A stretch of DNA of 64,000 bases, taken from contig JAFTZQ010000004.1 in the NCBI GenBank assembly GCA_017464475.1, positions 1-64,000 of the forward strand. The letters are read 5' to 3'. The notes beneath the pieces were generated by a model. It searched no databases and was not told the DNA's origin. It saw only the letters and a program-made list of their open reading frames with translations. Shown here in pieces: positions 23,974 to 33,742 of the stretch. Each line of letters opens with the position of its first letter. The first letter of the stretch is position 1. The position numbers and the translations under genes are program-made. The stretch is from Paludibacteraceae bacterium. Lineage in GTDB: Bacteria; Bacteroidota; Bacteroidia; Bacteroidales; Paludibacteraceae.

Positions 23974-25785
23974 TTATTCATTGTTTTCTTCCTCTGCGGG
24001 TTCAGCGAGCAGAAGATTTTGGATTTCCCATGTGGGAGCGGAAGCGACGTCCACGCCGTCGATGTCCGTGTCGTAGCGGAAGGCGATGACGATGGTCTTG
24101 CCGTTGTATTCGGAGAGGTCAAAGATACCGGAGCTCTGGAATACCCAGTTGCTGCCGTCCGGCAGGTCAGCAGGCCATGCCAGTTGTTTCCATTCGGTGG
24201 AAGTCACATCGCCGGTGTAGTTGTCGGTCACCATGACGTTGAGCCATTTGGGGTTGTTGGTGACATCGCCGTAGCGCACCGCCTGATCAAACGTCAGTTG
24301 CGGTTTGACGCTCTTCTTGAGCCGTATATTCGGCGAGATGAGCCAGTCTTCCACACGGTGGTTCGTGCCGCTGACATAAGCCGAAGCGGTCATACCGTAC
24401 GCCGCTTGGTAACGCCAGATATAGTTCAGTCCGTCCAGCGAGACATGTTGGATCGTGAACTTACCCGGTCCTTCGCCCACGAACTTCGCCTGCAGGTACG
24501 TAGATATATTCGCCATCCACGCATTGTTTTTGCGCTCGAAGGACATGGTCTCGGTAATATAGCCGGTGGTCAGAATGAACTCGGTGCCGTTGACTACCCA
24601 TTCGTCTGCCGTAGCGCCGTTCTTGCCCATGTACGCCACGAGATAGATCTCTTTGTCGGCGGCATAAGGATAAGTCGCTTGCAGGTACTTGAGAATGATG
24701 CCCATGTCTGTGATCTGGCTCACTCCTGCGGATTCATAGATCCGTTGCGGCAGTGCGATCGCAGCTTTCAGTTGCTCGTTGGCGTAAGGAGCCCATCCGT
24801 CTGCGGTCAGTTGGTAGATCGCATTGACGGTCTCGAAATGTCGTGCTTGTCTGGCTTTTCTCGGAGCCGAAGAAGGATTAGCCGGGGTGTGGCTGACATA
24901 GACGGCGTCGAGGATCTGCGGTTCGCCGCTCTCCTCGGAATAGCGTCCGATGATAGTGATGGCGTCGCCGGTCTGAATACCTTTGTCTTTCCAGACTTTG
25001 TTGCCGTCCTCGTCGGTCAGACCATAGACGTAGATACTTGCTTCGCCGTCCACCATGTAGAAACGTCCGGAGATAGTGGATTTGACTTCGCCTACATAGC
25101 CGCTTATCTGGTGTTTCTTCTCGTCCGGGAAGGCGAGTAACTCGCTGAGTGTCAGTTCGTACGGCAGGAAATCCGACAACTCCGACGGATCGGGCTCGTC
25201 TTCGCTATATACATAAGAGATCAACGCGATCTGTCCTTCTTTGGCATTGGCTATCTTGCCGCTCAGGAATGCCGGAATGCCGGTCACCGTAGCCGGAGTG
25301 AGGTAGTCCGCTCCGCGTTTCTGCCAGATGGTCTCGTAGTCGTTTGTGGTAAGGGCAAAACCCTGTGCGCCGGTGAACTCCTTGACGCGGCTGGATTTGC
25401 CTTCGCGCATCGTATAGAGCACATCGCAGGTTGTACCATTGTCCAAGTACGGGAACTTGCTTTGCATCAATGCCGGTACGTACATGTCCGCTGAGGCGGT
25501 TTCTGTGAACGATTTCTCGGTAGCGATAGCCATCAACTCTTTCAGTCCGGTGGAGTCCGTAGGATCGAGCGCAAGGGCTTTCGCTTTGTTCTCCTCAAAG
25601 GTAGTCAGCAGTTTGTAGTCATCGTCGGTCAGTTCGTACGTCATGCCGGTACGTACATCGGTGATCTGCGGATCGCCGTTGCCCATGTATTTCTCATCGA
25701 AATAGTTCTCGCACGAAGTACCGAGAGACAAAGTACCAAGTACCAAGGCTGCGCCTAAAATATAGTTTGCTTTCATAATCTTCAA
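23974..25785 (-). CDS. Outer-membrane lipoprotein with OB-fold and anchor-J domains
   Basis: 603 residues. A lipoprotein signal ends in LGTSCENYF (lipobox Cys about residue 26). The middle contains an OB-like segment (HQISGYVGEVKSTISGRFYM, TGDAITIIGRYSEESG), and the C-terminal third a choice-of-anchor-J-type sandwich (DWLISPNIRLKKSVKPQLTF, IVIAFRYDTDIDGVDVASAP). It follows the TonB-dependent receptor by 45 bp of family D repeats, so it is probably its surface partner. ATG at 25776 is an equally good start. The signal segment LGTLSLGTS arises from GTACCAAGTACCAAGG repeat DNA. Confidence 0.75.
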   Translation of the reverse strand: MKIMKANYILGAALVLGTLSLGTSCENYFDEKYMGNGDPQITDVRTGMTYELTDDDYKLLTTFEENKAKALALDPTDSTGLKELMAIATEKSFTETASADMYVPALMQSKFPYLDNGTTCDVLYTMREGKSSRVKEFTGAQGFALTTNDYETIWQKRGADYLTPATVTGIPAFLSGKIANAKEGQIALISYVYSEDEPDPSELSDFLPYELTLSELLAFPDEKKHQISGYVGEVKSTISGRFYMVDGEASIYVYGLTDEDGNKVWKDKGIQTGDAITIIGRYSEESGEPQILDAVYVSHTPANPSSAPRKARQARHFETVNAIYQLTADGWAPYANEQLKAAIALPQRIYESAGVSQITDMGIILKYLQATYPYAADKEIYLVAYMGKNGATADEWVVNGTEFILTTGYITETMSFERKNNAWMANISTYLQAKFVGEGPGKFTIQHVSLDGLNYIWRYQAAYGMTASAYVSGTNHRVEDWLISPNIRLKKSVKPQLTFDQAVRYGDVTNNPKWLNVMVTDNYTGDVTSTEWKQLAWPADLPDGSNWVFQSSGIFDLSEYNGKTIVIAFRYDTDIDGVDVASAPTWEIQNLLLAEPAEEENNE

Positions 25786-25833
25786 ATTTTCAAATTATCA
25801 AATCTTCAAATTATCAAATCTTCAAATCTTTTA
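25778..25833 (-). repeat. Family D simple repeat
   Basis: TTCAAATTATCAAATC units fill the gap between the receptor and lipoprotein genes. Confidence 0.7.
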
Positions 25834-28545
25834 AAATTGTAATTTAAGGCTGATGTTCCATTGCCTTCCTTTGTTGTAGAAGAAATAGATGTTGTCCTTG
25901 GTGTTCTCCGAAACGGTTGTAGTGGTCGTGCTGGCGGACCATGCTTTCTCGATGTAGTATTGGTTGAGCACGTTGGTCACGTTGCCTCGGATGGTAGCGC
26001 GGATCGGTCCCATGTCGAAAGCATAGCTGGCTCGGAGGTCGAGACTGCCGCCCAGCGGACAGCGGTACGGCTCCACGATGTTCATCACTTTGCCCGGGGT
26101 GAGGTCGCTTCCGGAGAAAGCATAGTAGCTGTAGTTGCGGTCGTACAGCGTGTATTCGCCACCGATGCGGAAGCCTTTGAACGGCTTGAAGAGAATACCG
26201 AAGTTAGCCGTGGTCTGTGCCTGACCGCCGACGTGGATACCCTTCATGTTCACTTTTGCCCAGAAATGGTCAGGTGCGCCGATCTGGGTCACTTGTCCGT
26301 CTGCGGTCATAGGCATGCCGTGTTCGTCGTAGGCGTAACCCACTACGGAGTCGCGATCCCATTTCCAGTCGCCGAGGGAGACCATTGCGCTGATCTCCAG
26401 CCATTTGGTCGGACGAACCTTACCCTCGAACTCCAGTCCCATGTGTCGCGCGCCCACGCCCGTCATATTAAGGTAGTAGTTGGTCACTTGGTCGTTGAGC
26501 GTACCGTATTTGGTCATGGCTTTGTCCATCCATTCGGTGAAGTAGCCGTTCACGTGGATCGAAGCGTATTGGTTCTCAAATCCGTAACCGATCTCGACCG
26601 AAGCGATCTGCTCGTTGCGGGCTTGGTTGTTGATGGCGTTGGACGTGCTGACCGACATGTATATATTCTGGTATTTCGGCGCACGGCTGATGTAACCGGC
26701 ATTGATGAAGACGTTGTGCCATTTTGCGAACTTGTAGTTCAGACCGCCTTTGATCGTTCCGCTCACGCGTACAACGGAGTCGCGCGCGGTAACATTATTA
26801 TAATAGTAGCGGTCGGTACGCCAGTTATGGTTGAAAGAGAGCGAACCGTTGATGAAGGCGGAGAGATTGTTCTTGCTGTATTCCAGGCTACCGAAGATTC
26901 CTTCCTGCACGATCGTACCGGTGTAGTCGCGGTAGGCGATGTCGCCAACTCCTAATTTCTCGGTCACCCAGTTGATGTCCGCCGCATTGGGGTTGTTGGC
27001 GGGATTGACTTTGCTACGCGTAGCGTCGATATAATAACTGCCGCCGAAGAGGTCGCTTACGACCGCTTGGTGAATACCTTGGTAGTAGCGCACATCGACA
27101 CCGGCTGTCAGTTCGAGGCAGTCAAGGAATTTCTTGTCGTACGTCGAGACGAGTCCCACCCAGTTATGGTAGTTACGGTTTTCGCAGATGACGAGTTCCG
27201 AACCGGACTCGGAAGCAGCGTTGATCTCTTGCACCATGCCGTAGTCAAACATACCGGTGACGGGGTCGCGGAAGGTAGTTGTGATCTGACCGTTCGCTGC
27301 TCCGTTGGTGAGGTCGCTGTACGAATAAGCCGAACCGTAGCCGTTCTCCGCCGTGCGTCCGAAACCGCGTCCGATGGAGACATAGGCGGTGGTGGAAAGG
27401 CTGCTGAGGTCGTCGATCTGCCAGATATGGTTGAGGCTGATCTGCGGCTTGTGGTATTGGTTGTAGTTCGTTCCCGCTTGTTTGCCGTCGCGTCCCAGAC
27501 CGTAGGAAGGGTTGTATCTGCGGCGGTCCATACCGGACGGCATGTATTGCGCCACGCGGTTCCACTCCGCGAGCGTCAGCGCGCCGTAACGTCCTGCCGG
27601 ACGGGTCCAGTGCCACTGCGGCGCACCGAAGCCGGTGAGCGAGAGCTGGTGGTTTTCGTTGATGCGTTTGGAGATGTTGGCGAAATAGCTGTATCCTTGG
27701 AAACTTGTTCCCTGGATATATCCGTTACCCCAAGTGCGGCTACCCATGACGGTGATCGCCCAGCCGTTTTTCATCAGACCGGTGGAGACGGAGAATAGCA
27801 CTTTGTTGTATCCGTCGTTTCCCATGGCGTAGGAAAGCGAACCGCCTTTCTTGGCGTCAATACCGCGGGTGACGATGTTGATCGTACCGCCGACGGAAGG
27901 CGCAGACAGTTTGGAAGCACCCATACCGCGCTGGGTCTGCATGACCGAGGTCACGTCGCTCAGACCCTGCCAGTTGCTCCAATAGACCGTTCCGCCCTCC
28001 ATGTCGTTCATGGGCACACCGTTGATCATGGTCGCTACGTTGGTGTTGTCGAAACCGCGCATCCAGATCTCCGAGTCACCCCAACCGCCACCTTGACCGT
28101 TGGCGTGCACACCCGGTGTGTTCTTGAGCACTTCCGGAAACTCCTGACCCGCCAGACGCTCCTCGATCTCCAGCGCCGTCACTTGGCTCACCGCCACCGG
28201 CGTTTGCTGGGTACGCGCCATCTGACCCGTGATCGTCACGTCTTCCAACGCAATCGCTTCCGGCTCCAGACGGATGACGCCGAGGTCACCTTTCTTCGCG
28301 CTGATCTCAAGGGTCTTGTAACCCACATACGACAACTGCAGGGTAGCTCCGGACTCCACGTTCAGCGTGAAATTACCATCCAGATCGGTGGTGTTTCCGT
28401 TGGTGGTTCCGACTTCCAGAACCGACACGCCGATGAGCTCCTCACCGGTCTTCGCGTCCCGAACGCTTCCTGTCACTTTCTGTGCTTGGGCGAACAGACT
28501 ACACGCCCCGAATAGGCACAGCACTAAGGGAATAAATTTTCTCAT
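25831..28545 (-). CDS. TonB-dependent outer-membrane receptor
   Basis: 904 residues. Signal peptide (MRKFIPLVLCLFGACSLFAQ), then a carboxypeptidase-regulatory-like domain (KVTGSVRDAKTGEELIGVSV to about 105). The plug domain follows (VLKNTPGVHANGQGGGWGDS, GGTINIVTRG), then a long beta-barrel ending in aromatic LKLQF as expected for outer-membrane insertion. It imports a substrate with TonB energy. Neighbours are an upstream S1/P1 nuclease and downstream lipoprotein, OB-fold protein and DUF5020 channel. This suggests uptake of nucleic-acid breakdown products rather than a glycan, since no SusD is present. No repeat is inserted in the frame. Confidence 0.9.
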   Translation of the reverse strand: MRKFIPLVLCLFGACSLFAQAQKVTGSVRDAKTGEELIGVSVLEVGTTNGNTTDLDGNFTLNVESGATLQLSYVGYKTLEISAKKGDLGVIRLEPEAIALEDVTITGQMARTQQTPVAVSQVTALEIEERLAGQEFPEVLKNTPGVHANGQGGGWGDSEIWMRGFDNTNVATMINGVPMNDMEGGTVYWSNWQGLSDVTSVMQTQRGMGASKLSAPSVGGTINIVTRGIDAKKGGSLSYAMGNDGYNKVLFSVSTGLMKNGWAITVMGSRTWGNGYIQGTSFQGYSYFANISKRINENHQLSLTGFGAPQWHWTRPAGRYGALTLAEWNRVAQYMPSGMDRRRYNPSYGLGRDGKQAGTNYNQYHKPQISLNHIWQIDDLSSLSTTAYVSIGRGFGRTAENGYGSAYSYSDLTNGAANGQITTTFRDPVTGMFDYGMVQEINAASESGSELVICENRNYHNWVGLVSTYDKKFLDCLELTAGVDVRYYQGIHQAVVSDLFGGSYYIDATRSKVNPANNPNAADINWVTEKLGVGDIAYRDYTGTIVQEGIFGSLEYSKNNLSAFINGSLSFNHNWRTDRYYYNNVTARDSVVRVSGTIKGGLNYKFAKWHNVFINAGYISRAPKYQNIYMSVSTSNAINNQARNEQIASVEIGYGFENQYASIHVNGYFTEWMDKAMTKYGTLNDQVTNYYLNMTGVGARHMGLEFEGKVRPTKWLEISAMVSLGDWKWDRDSVVGYAYDEHGMPMTADGQVTQIGAPDHFWAKVNMKGIHVGGQAQTTANFGILFKPFKGFRIGGEYTLYDRNYSYYAFSGSDLTPGKVMNIVEPYRCPLGGSLDLRASYAFDMGPIRATIRGNVTNVLNQYYIEKAWSASTTTTTVSENTKDNIYFFYNKGRQWNISLKLQF

Positions 28546-28549
28546 AATA

Positions 28550-28602
28550 AATTAAAATTATCAATTATCAATTCACAATTCACAATTCACAATTCACAAA
28601 GG
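28550..28602 (-). repeat. Family D simple repeat
   Basis: ATCAATTATCAATTCACAAT units, immediately upstream of the receptor start codon. Confidence 0.7.
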
Positions 28603-28706
28603 GCTCTATGAGTTTGGTACAATGTTTTAAGATCCGTACTTTCTTTTAAGTTTGTACTAAAGCCACCAGGACGCTTTGTACATTGTAAATTGTACATTGT
28701 GCATTG

Positions 28707-29513
28707 CTATAGATTTTTATTTAGCCACATCGCAAGACGTATTCCGGCGATGTAGAGTTGCCGCTCCATGGGCTGCCGCCAGGTATAAATATAATGGTAG
28801 GTGTTGCCGTCCCAGATCTGCTGGTATTGGTAGATGGACTCGGTCATGTGGTAGCTGTCGATGAGCAGCTGCTCGTCGCTTTTCTTCTCGATCTCGCGCT
28901 TCATGTCTCCGTATTCGTCTTGGATCATCTGAGCGTATTCGGTATAGCTATATCCTTGACTTTCAATGATTTTTGAGTCCCAGACGGCATGCAGGTTCGT
29001 CTCACGTCCGAACCATTTCATCTTCACCATGTTACCGCCTTTGTCGTCCATGTGTGCAATGTGCATCGGGCAATAACGGTCTCCGTTGAGGTGAATGATA
29101 AACCGCAGAATGTGTTCCTCGTTGATCGGATCCACTTTCTCGCCCGCCATCTCGATCTCAAGGCTGTCCAGCGCGCGGAAGAGGTTTCCTCCCTCGGCAC
29201 GGTAATGGGTCAGCGCATCAGCCACCAGACTGTCGCTCATGCCGGCATCCAGATCCTGGAAATGCCAGCCGTCTTTGATGCTCTGCGGGTAGATGTTATC
29301 GCTCTTGATCTCGTCCGCCCAGTTAGCGTAGTAGATCATGCCGCGTTTGCCCACGATCTTGTCCACTTTCTTTTTGGTACTGCATTTGAGGTTGTCGTAA
29401 GCGATTTTCGCAATAATCCGGTGTCCCTCTTGTCCCCAAGAGAACGCCGGCACGCTGTGCATGCTCATACCAATGAAGCATACCAGCACATAGAGAATTT
29501 GTCTTTTTATCAT
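28707..29513 (-). CDS. S1/P1-type secreted nuclease
   Basis: 268 residues with a signal peptide ending before SWGQEGHRIIAKIA, so the mature N-terminus would supply the Trp zinc ligand typical of S1/P1 enzymes. Other metal-site motifs are YYANWADEIKSD, GWHFQDLDAG, FIIHLNGDRYCPMHIAHMDD and NLHAVWDSKI. Members are zinc-dependent nucleases acting on single-stranded DNA and RNA and releasing 5'-nucleotides outside the cell. The GDRYCPMH segment replaces the more common GDxHQPLH but keeps its His residues and Asp. It precedes the TonB-dependent receptor gene and probably belongs to the same locus. Confidence 0.9.
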   Translation of the reverse strand: MIKRQILYVLVCFIGMSMHSVPAFSWGQEGHRIIAKIAYDNLKCSTKKKVDKIVGKRGMIYYANWADEIKSDNIYPQSIKDGWHFQDLDAGMSDSLVADALTHYRAEGGNLFRALDSLEIEMAGEKVDPINEEHILRFIIHLNGDRYCPMHIAHMDDKGGNMVKMKWFGRETNLHAVWDSKIIESQGYSYTEYAQMIQDEYGDMKREIEKKSDEQLLIDSYHMTESIYQYQQIWDGNTYHYIYTWRQPMERQLYIAGIRLAMWLNKNL

Positions 29514-29516
29514 AGT

Positions 29517-29576
29517 TTACTTATTATTTTCTAGTTCTACTAGTTAAACTAGTTTATCTAGTTCATCTAGTTTTCT
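29517..29576 (-). repeat. Family D simple repeat
   Basis: CTAGTT-centred units (ACTAGTTAAACTAGTT and similar) between the MgtC and nuclease genes. Confidence 0.6.
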
Positions 29577-30019
29577 TCGTCATTTTCGGCGGGGTTAGAC
29601 GACTTTGCCGTCTTCCCGTGTTTGAACAACAGATTCACCACCATGACCGCTGCTGTTCCGATGATGGCTTCGGCGAACATACCGACTCCGCAGAGACATC
29701 CGATCGCTGCGGCGCACCAGACGGTAGCTGCGGTCGTCAGTCCGCGCACTGTGTCGCCGTGCTTGAAAATGATACCTGCGCCGAGAAAACCGATGCCGGA
29801 CACCACTTGGGCTATCACACGCGAATTATCGCCACCCAAAATGGATGGCGACATTAAGACATATAACATACTTCCGATGACGATGAGGGAGATCGTTCTG
29901 CGTCCGACCGCTTTGCCGTGCAGCTCGCGCTCCATGCCCATCAAATAGCCCAGCGCCGTTGCCAACAGAACCTTTGTCAGCAACCCGATCCAGTCCGTTT
30001 GAATAAAAGTCTCAATCAT
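29567..30019 (-). CDS. MgtC/SapB family membrane protein
   Basis: 150 residues from MIETFIQTDWIGLLTKVLLA; the frame continues upstream through the promoter, so the ATG at 30019 is used. The MgtC hallmarks are GYLMGMERELHGKAVGRRT, SRVIAQVVSGIGFLGAGIIF, and GLTTAATVWCAAAIGCLCGVG, with four to five membrane segments. MgtC proteins are linked to Mg2+ limitation and membrane-potential control through F-ATPase; the role in Bacteroidales is unproven. It ends 54 bp before the nuclease gene but has its own -7 box. Confidence 0.9.
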   Translation of the reverse strand: MIETFIQTDWIGLLTKVLLATALGYLMGMERELHGKAVGRRTISLIVIGSMLYVLMSPSILGGDNSRVIAQVVSGIGFLGAGIIFKHGDTVRGLTTAATVWCAAAIGCLCGVGMFAEAIIGTAAVMVVNLLFKHGKTAKSSNPAENDEEN

Positions 30020-30049
30020 AGAATTTTCCCCCAGAGATTGAAATCGCCT

Positions 30050-30058
30050 GCAAAGGTA
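30050..30058 (-). promoter_or_regulatory. -7 box of the mgtC-like gene
   Basis: TACCTTTGC on minus, about 30 nt before the ATG at 30019. Confidence 0.6.
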
Positions 30059-30433
30059 CAACAAAAATTGCACATATGCAAGCCTTTGGGCATTTTTTGA
30101 CAAAATAAAATGCAATTTTATCTGTTTTGCACAGATATATAGTGGCTATGCTTGCATAAGACAATATGTATCTGCGCAAAACAGGAAAGCCATTAGGCTT
30201 GTCAAAAAATGTCCGCACTTGCTTCTAATAAAATTGTCTTTAATTGTTGACCAATATAAAATAATTGTTGGATAATTTTGGGTAATTTTTGACTTATAAA
30301 AATCCGTCTATTGACTTTGTTTATTGCGTCCAAATCTGATTTGGACACGGCTTCGCCGTCCTCTCTCCCCCGCTCTGCCGTTCTTTTCGTCCATTTCAGG
30401 GCGATGCTATCGCCCGCCCTCTTTCCTCCCTTT

Positions 30434-30460
30434 CCTCCCCCATTAGGGGGCCGGGGGGCT
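30434..30460 (+). repeat. Family A' element, intergenic
   Basis: CTCCCCCATTAGGGGGCCGG then GGGGCTT. Confidence 0.6.
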
Positions 30461-30462
30461 TT

Positions 30463-30541
30463 CCTCCCTCCCCTGAGCGGGTGAAGAGCTCTGCTCGATC
30501 GGACTGCCGGTGGCCGTCCGTAGAACAACGGGGGTGGGGTT
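30463..30541 (+). repeat. Long family A element, intergenic (A-L2)
   Basis: Insert 30482-30526 is identical over 45 nt to the copy in dxs, so the two are recent relatives; same + orientation. Confidence 0.85.
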
Positions 30542-30542
30542 A

Positions 30543-30645
30543 GTATGCTGTAACCTATTAGTGATTCTTTAGTGATTCTTTAGTGATTCTTTAGTGATTC
30601 ATAGGTGATTGGTTAGTGATTCATAGGTTAGTAAGCGCCTCACAC
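30543..30645 (+). repeat. Family C 11-bp iteron array, copy 2
   Basis: GTATGCTGTAACCTATTA, then seven 11-bp units of GTGATTCTTTA/GTGATTCATAG type, ending GTAAGCGCCTCACA. Confidence 0.8.
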
Positions 30646-30755
30646 TATAATCTCAGCGTCCCCATCGTATCTTTTCCAGCCGCTTTTTTACTCCTTTTTT
30701 CGCCCTCCTGAGCGCAAAAATGCACAAAACTCTTGCATATCTCAAAAAAAAGTAG

Positions 30756-30764
30756 TAATTTTGC
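30756..30764 (+). promoter_or_regulatory. -7 box of the tonB-like gene
   Basis: TAATTTTGC, overlapping an in-frame TTG that is not the start. Confidence 0.6.
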
Positions 30765-30796
30765 AGGCTCAAATGTACGTGCGTATGAAAAGGAAC

Positions 30797-31732
30797 ATGA
30801 AAAGACTGTTAATTTTTATTGTTTTGTGCATGCCTGCGTGGGCGTTCGCGCAAGCAGAAGGTCAAGCAACTCCGCCTTATGGGGAGGGTGCTAAGATCTG
30901 GGTGAATGACAGCTACGAAGCCGTTGCGCCTGCGGAGGCGACGATGTACGGGCTGGTCAAGAAAGTGGACACCGCGTCCAATACCGTGACCATGCAGTAT
31001 TATACGAAAGCGGAGGATCGCTTGCGCTCCGTACAGAAACGCGTGGCGACAGGAGAAGGGCAGGGTTTGCAGAAAGGCAAACAGCTCTATTTTGACGCAG
31101 AGGGCAAAGTGGAAGCCATGGAGATCTACACCCTCGTGATCGAGGAGCGCAAGAGCGTGGTGCCCGGCACGCCTCCGACCAAAGCGCGCAGCCGGCTGGC
31201 GCAAGAGACATATCTCTATCCGAACGGCAAGACCAAAGAGGAAGTGATCCTGAGTTACAAACCTGCCAAATACGGCGCAGAGGGCATTTTCTATACCCGC
31301 AAGTGCTATTACCCCGACGGAGGGCTGCAATACGAGGAAACAATGGACGAGAAGACCACCAACCTGACGACCGTTTATTACAACGAAAAAGGCAAAGTAG
31401 TGAAACGTCCGAAGCAGAAGTTCGAACCGTATATGCAGATGCCGGAGTTCCCGGGTGGACAATACGCGCTGGCGGAGTTCCTTTCTGCGAACGTCAAATA
31501 CCCGAAGATCGCGCAGGAGAACTCTATCCAAGGACGCGTGATCGTGCAGTTCGTGGTTGCCAAGGACGGCAAGATAGAGAACGTGGAGGTCGTTCGCACA
31601 GGCGGCGATCCTTCGCTCGACAGAGAGGCGGTACGCGTGATCAAGTCCATGCCGAGATGGCAACCTGGCAGACAGAGAGGCAAGCTTGTACGCGTCAAAT
31701 ACACCGTGCCGGTGAATTTTAGATTGCAATAA
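30797..31732 (+). CDS. TonB C-terminal domain protein with cleavable-looking signal
   Basis: 311 residues from MKRLLIFIVLCMPAWAFAQ. ATGs at 30773 and 30785 are in frame but very close to the expected transcription start. Residues about 200-311 form a TonB C-terminal domain (PEFPGGQYALAEFLSANVKY, QGRVIVQFVVAKDGKIENVE, VRVIKSMPRWQPGRQ), which contacts TonB boxes of outer-membrane receptors. The middle carries MORN-like turns (YPNGKTKEEVILSYKP, YYPDGGLQYEETMD). Unlike classic TonB, the N-terminal hydrophobic segment ends AFA-Q, which would be cut, leaving a periplasmic protein with no inner-membrane anchor. Energy transduction is therefore uncertain. Confidence 0.8.
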   Translation: MKRLLIFIVLCMPAWAFAQAEGQATPPYGEGAKIWVNDSYEAVAPAEATMYGLVKKVDTASNTVTMQYYTKAEDRLRSVQKRVATGEGQGLQKGKQLYFDAEGKVEAMEIYTLVIEERKSVVPGTPPTKARSRLAQETYLYPNGKTKEEVILSYKPAKYGAEGIFYTRKCYYPDGGLQYEETMDEKTTNLTTVYYNEKGKVVKRPKQKFEPYMQMPEFPGGQYALAEFLSANVKYPKIAQENSIQGRVIVQFVVAKDGKIENVEVVRTGGDPSLDREAVRVIKSMPRWQPGRQRGKLVRVKYTVPVNFRLQ

Positions 31733-31753
31733 ATATCACAACATCAACATATT

Positions 31754-33697
31754 ATGATTAAAATTACTTTTCCGGACGGAAGCGTCCGTGAGTACGAAAG
31801 CGGCGTAACGCCGCTGCAGATTGCGGAGAGCATCAGCTCCCGCCTCGCGCAAGATATCTTGTGCGCCAGTGTGAATGAGAAAATTGTAGAGTTGAATTTC
31901 CCGATCGAGGAAGATGCAGCAATCAAGTTGCACAAATGGGAGGACGAGGAAGCGAAACACGCTTTCTGGCACACGTCCAGCCACCTGATGGCAGAGGCAT
32001 TGCAGGAACTCTATCCGGGCATTCAGTTCGGTATTGGTCCGGCGATCGAGAGCGGATTCTACTACGACGTTATGCCGCCTGAGGGCGTAGTCATCAACGA
32101 CACCTGCTTCGCAGCCATCGAGAACAAGATGATGGAGCTGCGCGCGAAGAAAGAGCAGCTGGTGAAGAACTCGATCTCCAAAGCCGATGCACTCAAAGCG
32201 TTTGGTGACAAAGGTCAGACCTACAAATGCGAGTTGATCTCCGAGTTGGAAGACGGACATATCAGCACTTATACGCAGGGCGCGTTTACCGACCTCTGCA
32301 AAGGTCCGCACTTGCTGAGTACGGAACCGATCAAAGCGGTCAAAGTGCTCTCCTGCTCCGCGGCTTACTGGCGTGGCGATGAGAAACGTCCGATGATGAC
32401 CCGTATCTATGGTATTTCCTTCCCGAAGAAAGCGATGTTAGACGAGTACCTTGCGCTCCTCGAAGAAGCGAAGAAACGCGACCACCGCAAGATCGGTAAG
32501 GAGCTGGAGCTGTTTATGTTCTCCGACATGGTCGGAAAAGGTCTGCCGATCTGGCTGCCGAAAGGAACTGCCCTTCGTCTGCGTCTGGAAGATTTCCTGA
32601 AGAAGATCCAGAAACGCTACGGTTACCAGCAGGTGATCACGCCGCATATCGGCTCCAAGCAGCTGTATATGACTTCGGGTCACTGGGATCACTACGGCAA
32701 AGACTCGTTCCAGCCGATCACCACGCCCGAGGAAGGCGAGGTGTATATGCTCAAACCGATGAACTGCCCTCACCACTGCGCGATTTACAAGAACAGCCCC
32801 AAGAGCTACAAGGATCTGCCTTTCCGCTGCGCGGAGTTCGGTACTGTCTATCGCTATGAGCAATCCGGCGAGCTGCACGGACTGACCCGTGTACGTTCGT
32901 TCACGCAGGACGACGCACATATCTTCTGCCGACCCGACCAGGTAAAGCAGGAGTTCATCCGCGTCATGGAGATCATCAATATCATCTTCAAAGCGCTGAA
33001 CTTCGAGAACTACGAAGCGCAGATCTCTCTTCGTGACCCCAACAACCACGAGAAATATGTGGGTTCGGATGAGATCTGGGAGCACGCAGAGAACGCGATC
33101 CGCGAGGCTTGCAAGGAGATGAATCTGCCCGCACGCGAGGAGACCGGAGAAGCTGCATTCTACGGACCGAAACTCGACTTCATGGTCAAGGACGCACTCG
33201 GTCGCCGTTGGCAACTGGGTACGATCCAAGTGGACTACAACCTGCCGGAGCGTTTCGAACTGGAGTACACCGGTGAGGACAACCAGAAACACCGTCCGGT
33301 AATGATCCACCGTGCGCCGTTCGGCTCCATGGAGCGTTTCGTAGCCGTGCTGATCGAGCATACCGCAGGTAAGTTCCCGCTCTGGCTCACTCCTGATCAG
33401 GCTGTCGTGCTGCCGATTTCGGAGAAGAGCAACGAGTACGCATGGAAAGTGAAAGAGATGCTGGAGGCACAGGACGTTCGCGTCATCGTAGATGACCGTA
33501 ACGAGAAACTGGGACGTAAGATCCGCGACAACGAACTGAAACGTATTCCGTACATGCTGATCGTGGGTGAGAAAGAAGCAGAGCAAGGACTCGTTTCCGT
33601 TCGCCAGCAGGGCGCCGAAGAGAAGGGCTCTATGACGATCCAAGAGTTCGCAGACTTCATCAACAATACCGTACGCGAACAGATGAGCGCGTATTAA
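31754..33697 (+). CDS. thrS: Threonyl-tRNA synthetase
   Basis: 647 residues, normal for the family. It has an N-terminal TGS domain ([20 protein letters not shown]), an editing domain with [11 protein letters not shown] (the HxxxH zinc-like motif), and a class II core with motif 2 [19 protein letters not shown], motif 3 [18 protein letters not shown], and the zinc-site cysteine in MNCPHHC. A C-terminal anticodon-binding domain follows ([20 protein letters not shown]). It charges tRNA-Thr in the cytoplasm. It starts 21 bp after the tonB-like gene and is free of repeat insertions, as expected for a length-constrained enzyme. Confidence 0.97.
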   Translation: MIKITFPDGSVREYESGVTPLQIAESISSRLAQDILCASVNEKIVELNFPIEEDAAIKLHKWEDEEAKHAFWHTSSHLMAEALQELYPGIQFGIGPAIESGFYYDVMPPEGVVINDTCFAAIENKMMELRAKKEQLVKNSISKADALKAFGDKGQTYKCELISELEDGHISTYTQGAFTDLCKGPHLLSTEPIKAVKVLSCSAAYWRGDEKRPMMTRIYGISFPKKAMLDEYLALLEEAKKRDHRKIGKELELFMFSDMVGKGLPIWLPKGTALRLRLEDFLKKIQKRYGYQQVITPHIGSKQLYMTSGHWDHYGKDSFQPITTPEEGEVYMLKPMNCPHHCAIYKNSPKSYKDLPFRCAEFGTVYRYEQSGELHGLTRVRSFTQDDAHIFCRPDQVKQEFIRVMEIINIIFKALNFENYEAQISLRDPNNHEKYVGSDEIWEHAENAIREACKEMNLPAREETGEAAFYGPKLDFMVKDALGRRWQLGTIQVDYNLPERFELEYTGEDNQKHRPVMIHRAPFGSMERFVAVLIEHTAGKFPLWLTPDQAVVLPISEKSNEYAWKVKEMLEAQDVRVIVDDRNEKLGRKIRDNELKRIPYMLIVGEKEAEQGLVSVRQQGAEEKGSMTIQEFADFINNTVREQMSAY

Positions 33698-33742
33698 AGG
33701 GACGAAGGGACAAAGTACAAAGTACAAAGGACGAATTACGAA
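33698..33742 (+). repeat. Family D simple repeat before the SpoU gene
   Basis: AAAGTACAAAGTACAAAGGAC and ACGAATTACGAA units fill the gap up to the TTG start. Confidence 0.65.

Larger units (their letters stand above)
30020..30796. other. Divergent intergenic region with repeats A', A-L and C
   Basis: No gene seen. It holds the mgtC promoter, an AT-rich stretch, GGCTTCGCCGTCC-containing DNA at 30350, family A' (30434), long family A (30463-30541), the family C array (30543-30645) and the promoter of the tonB-like gene. The order A then C is the same as at 9326-9454. Confidence 0.7.

Noticed and set aside
30202..30528. Possible small minus-strand gene before the tonB-like gene
   Set aside because: It is made almost wholly of A', A-L and pyrimidine-rich repeat DNA.
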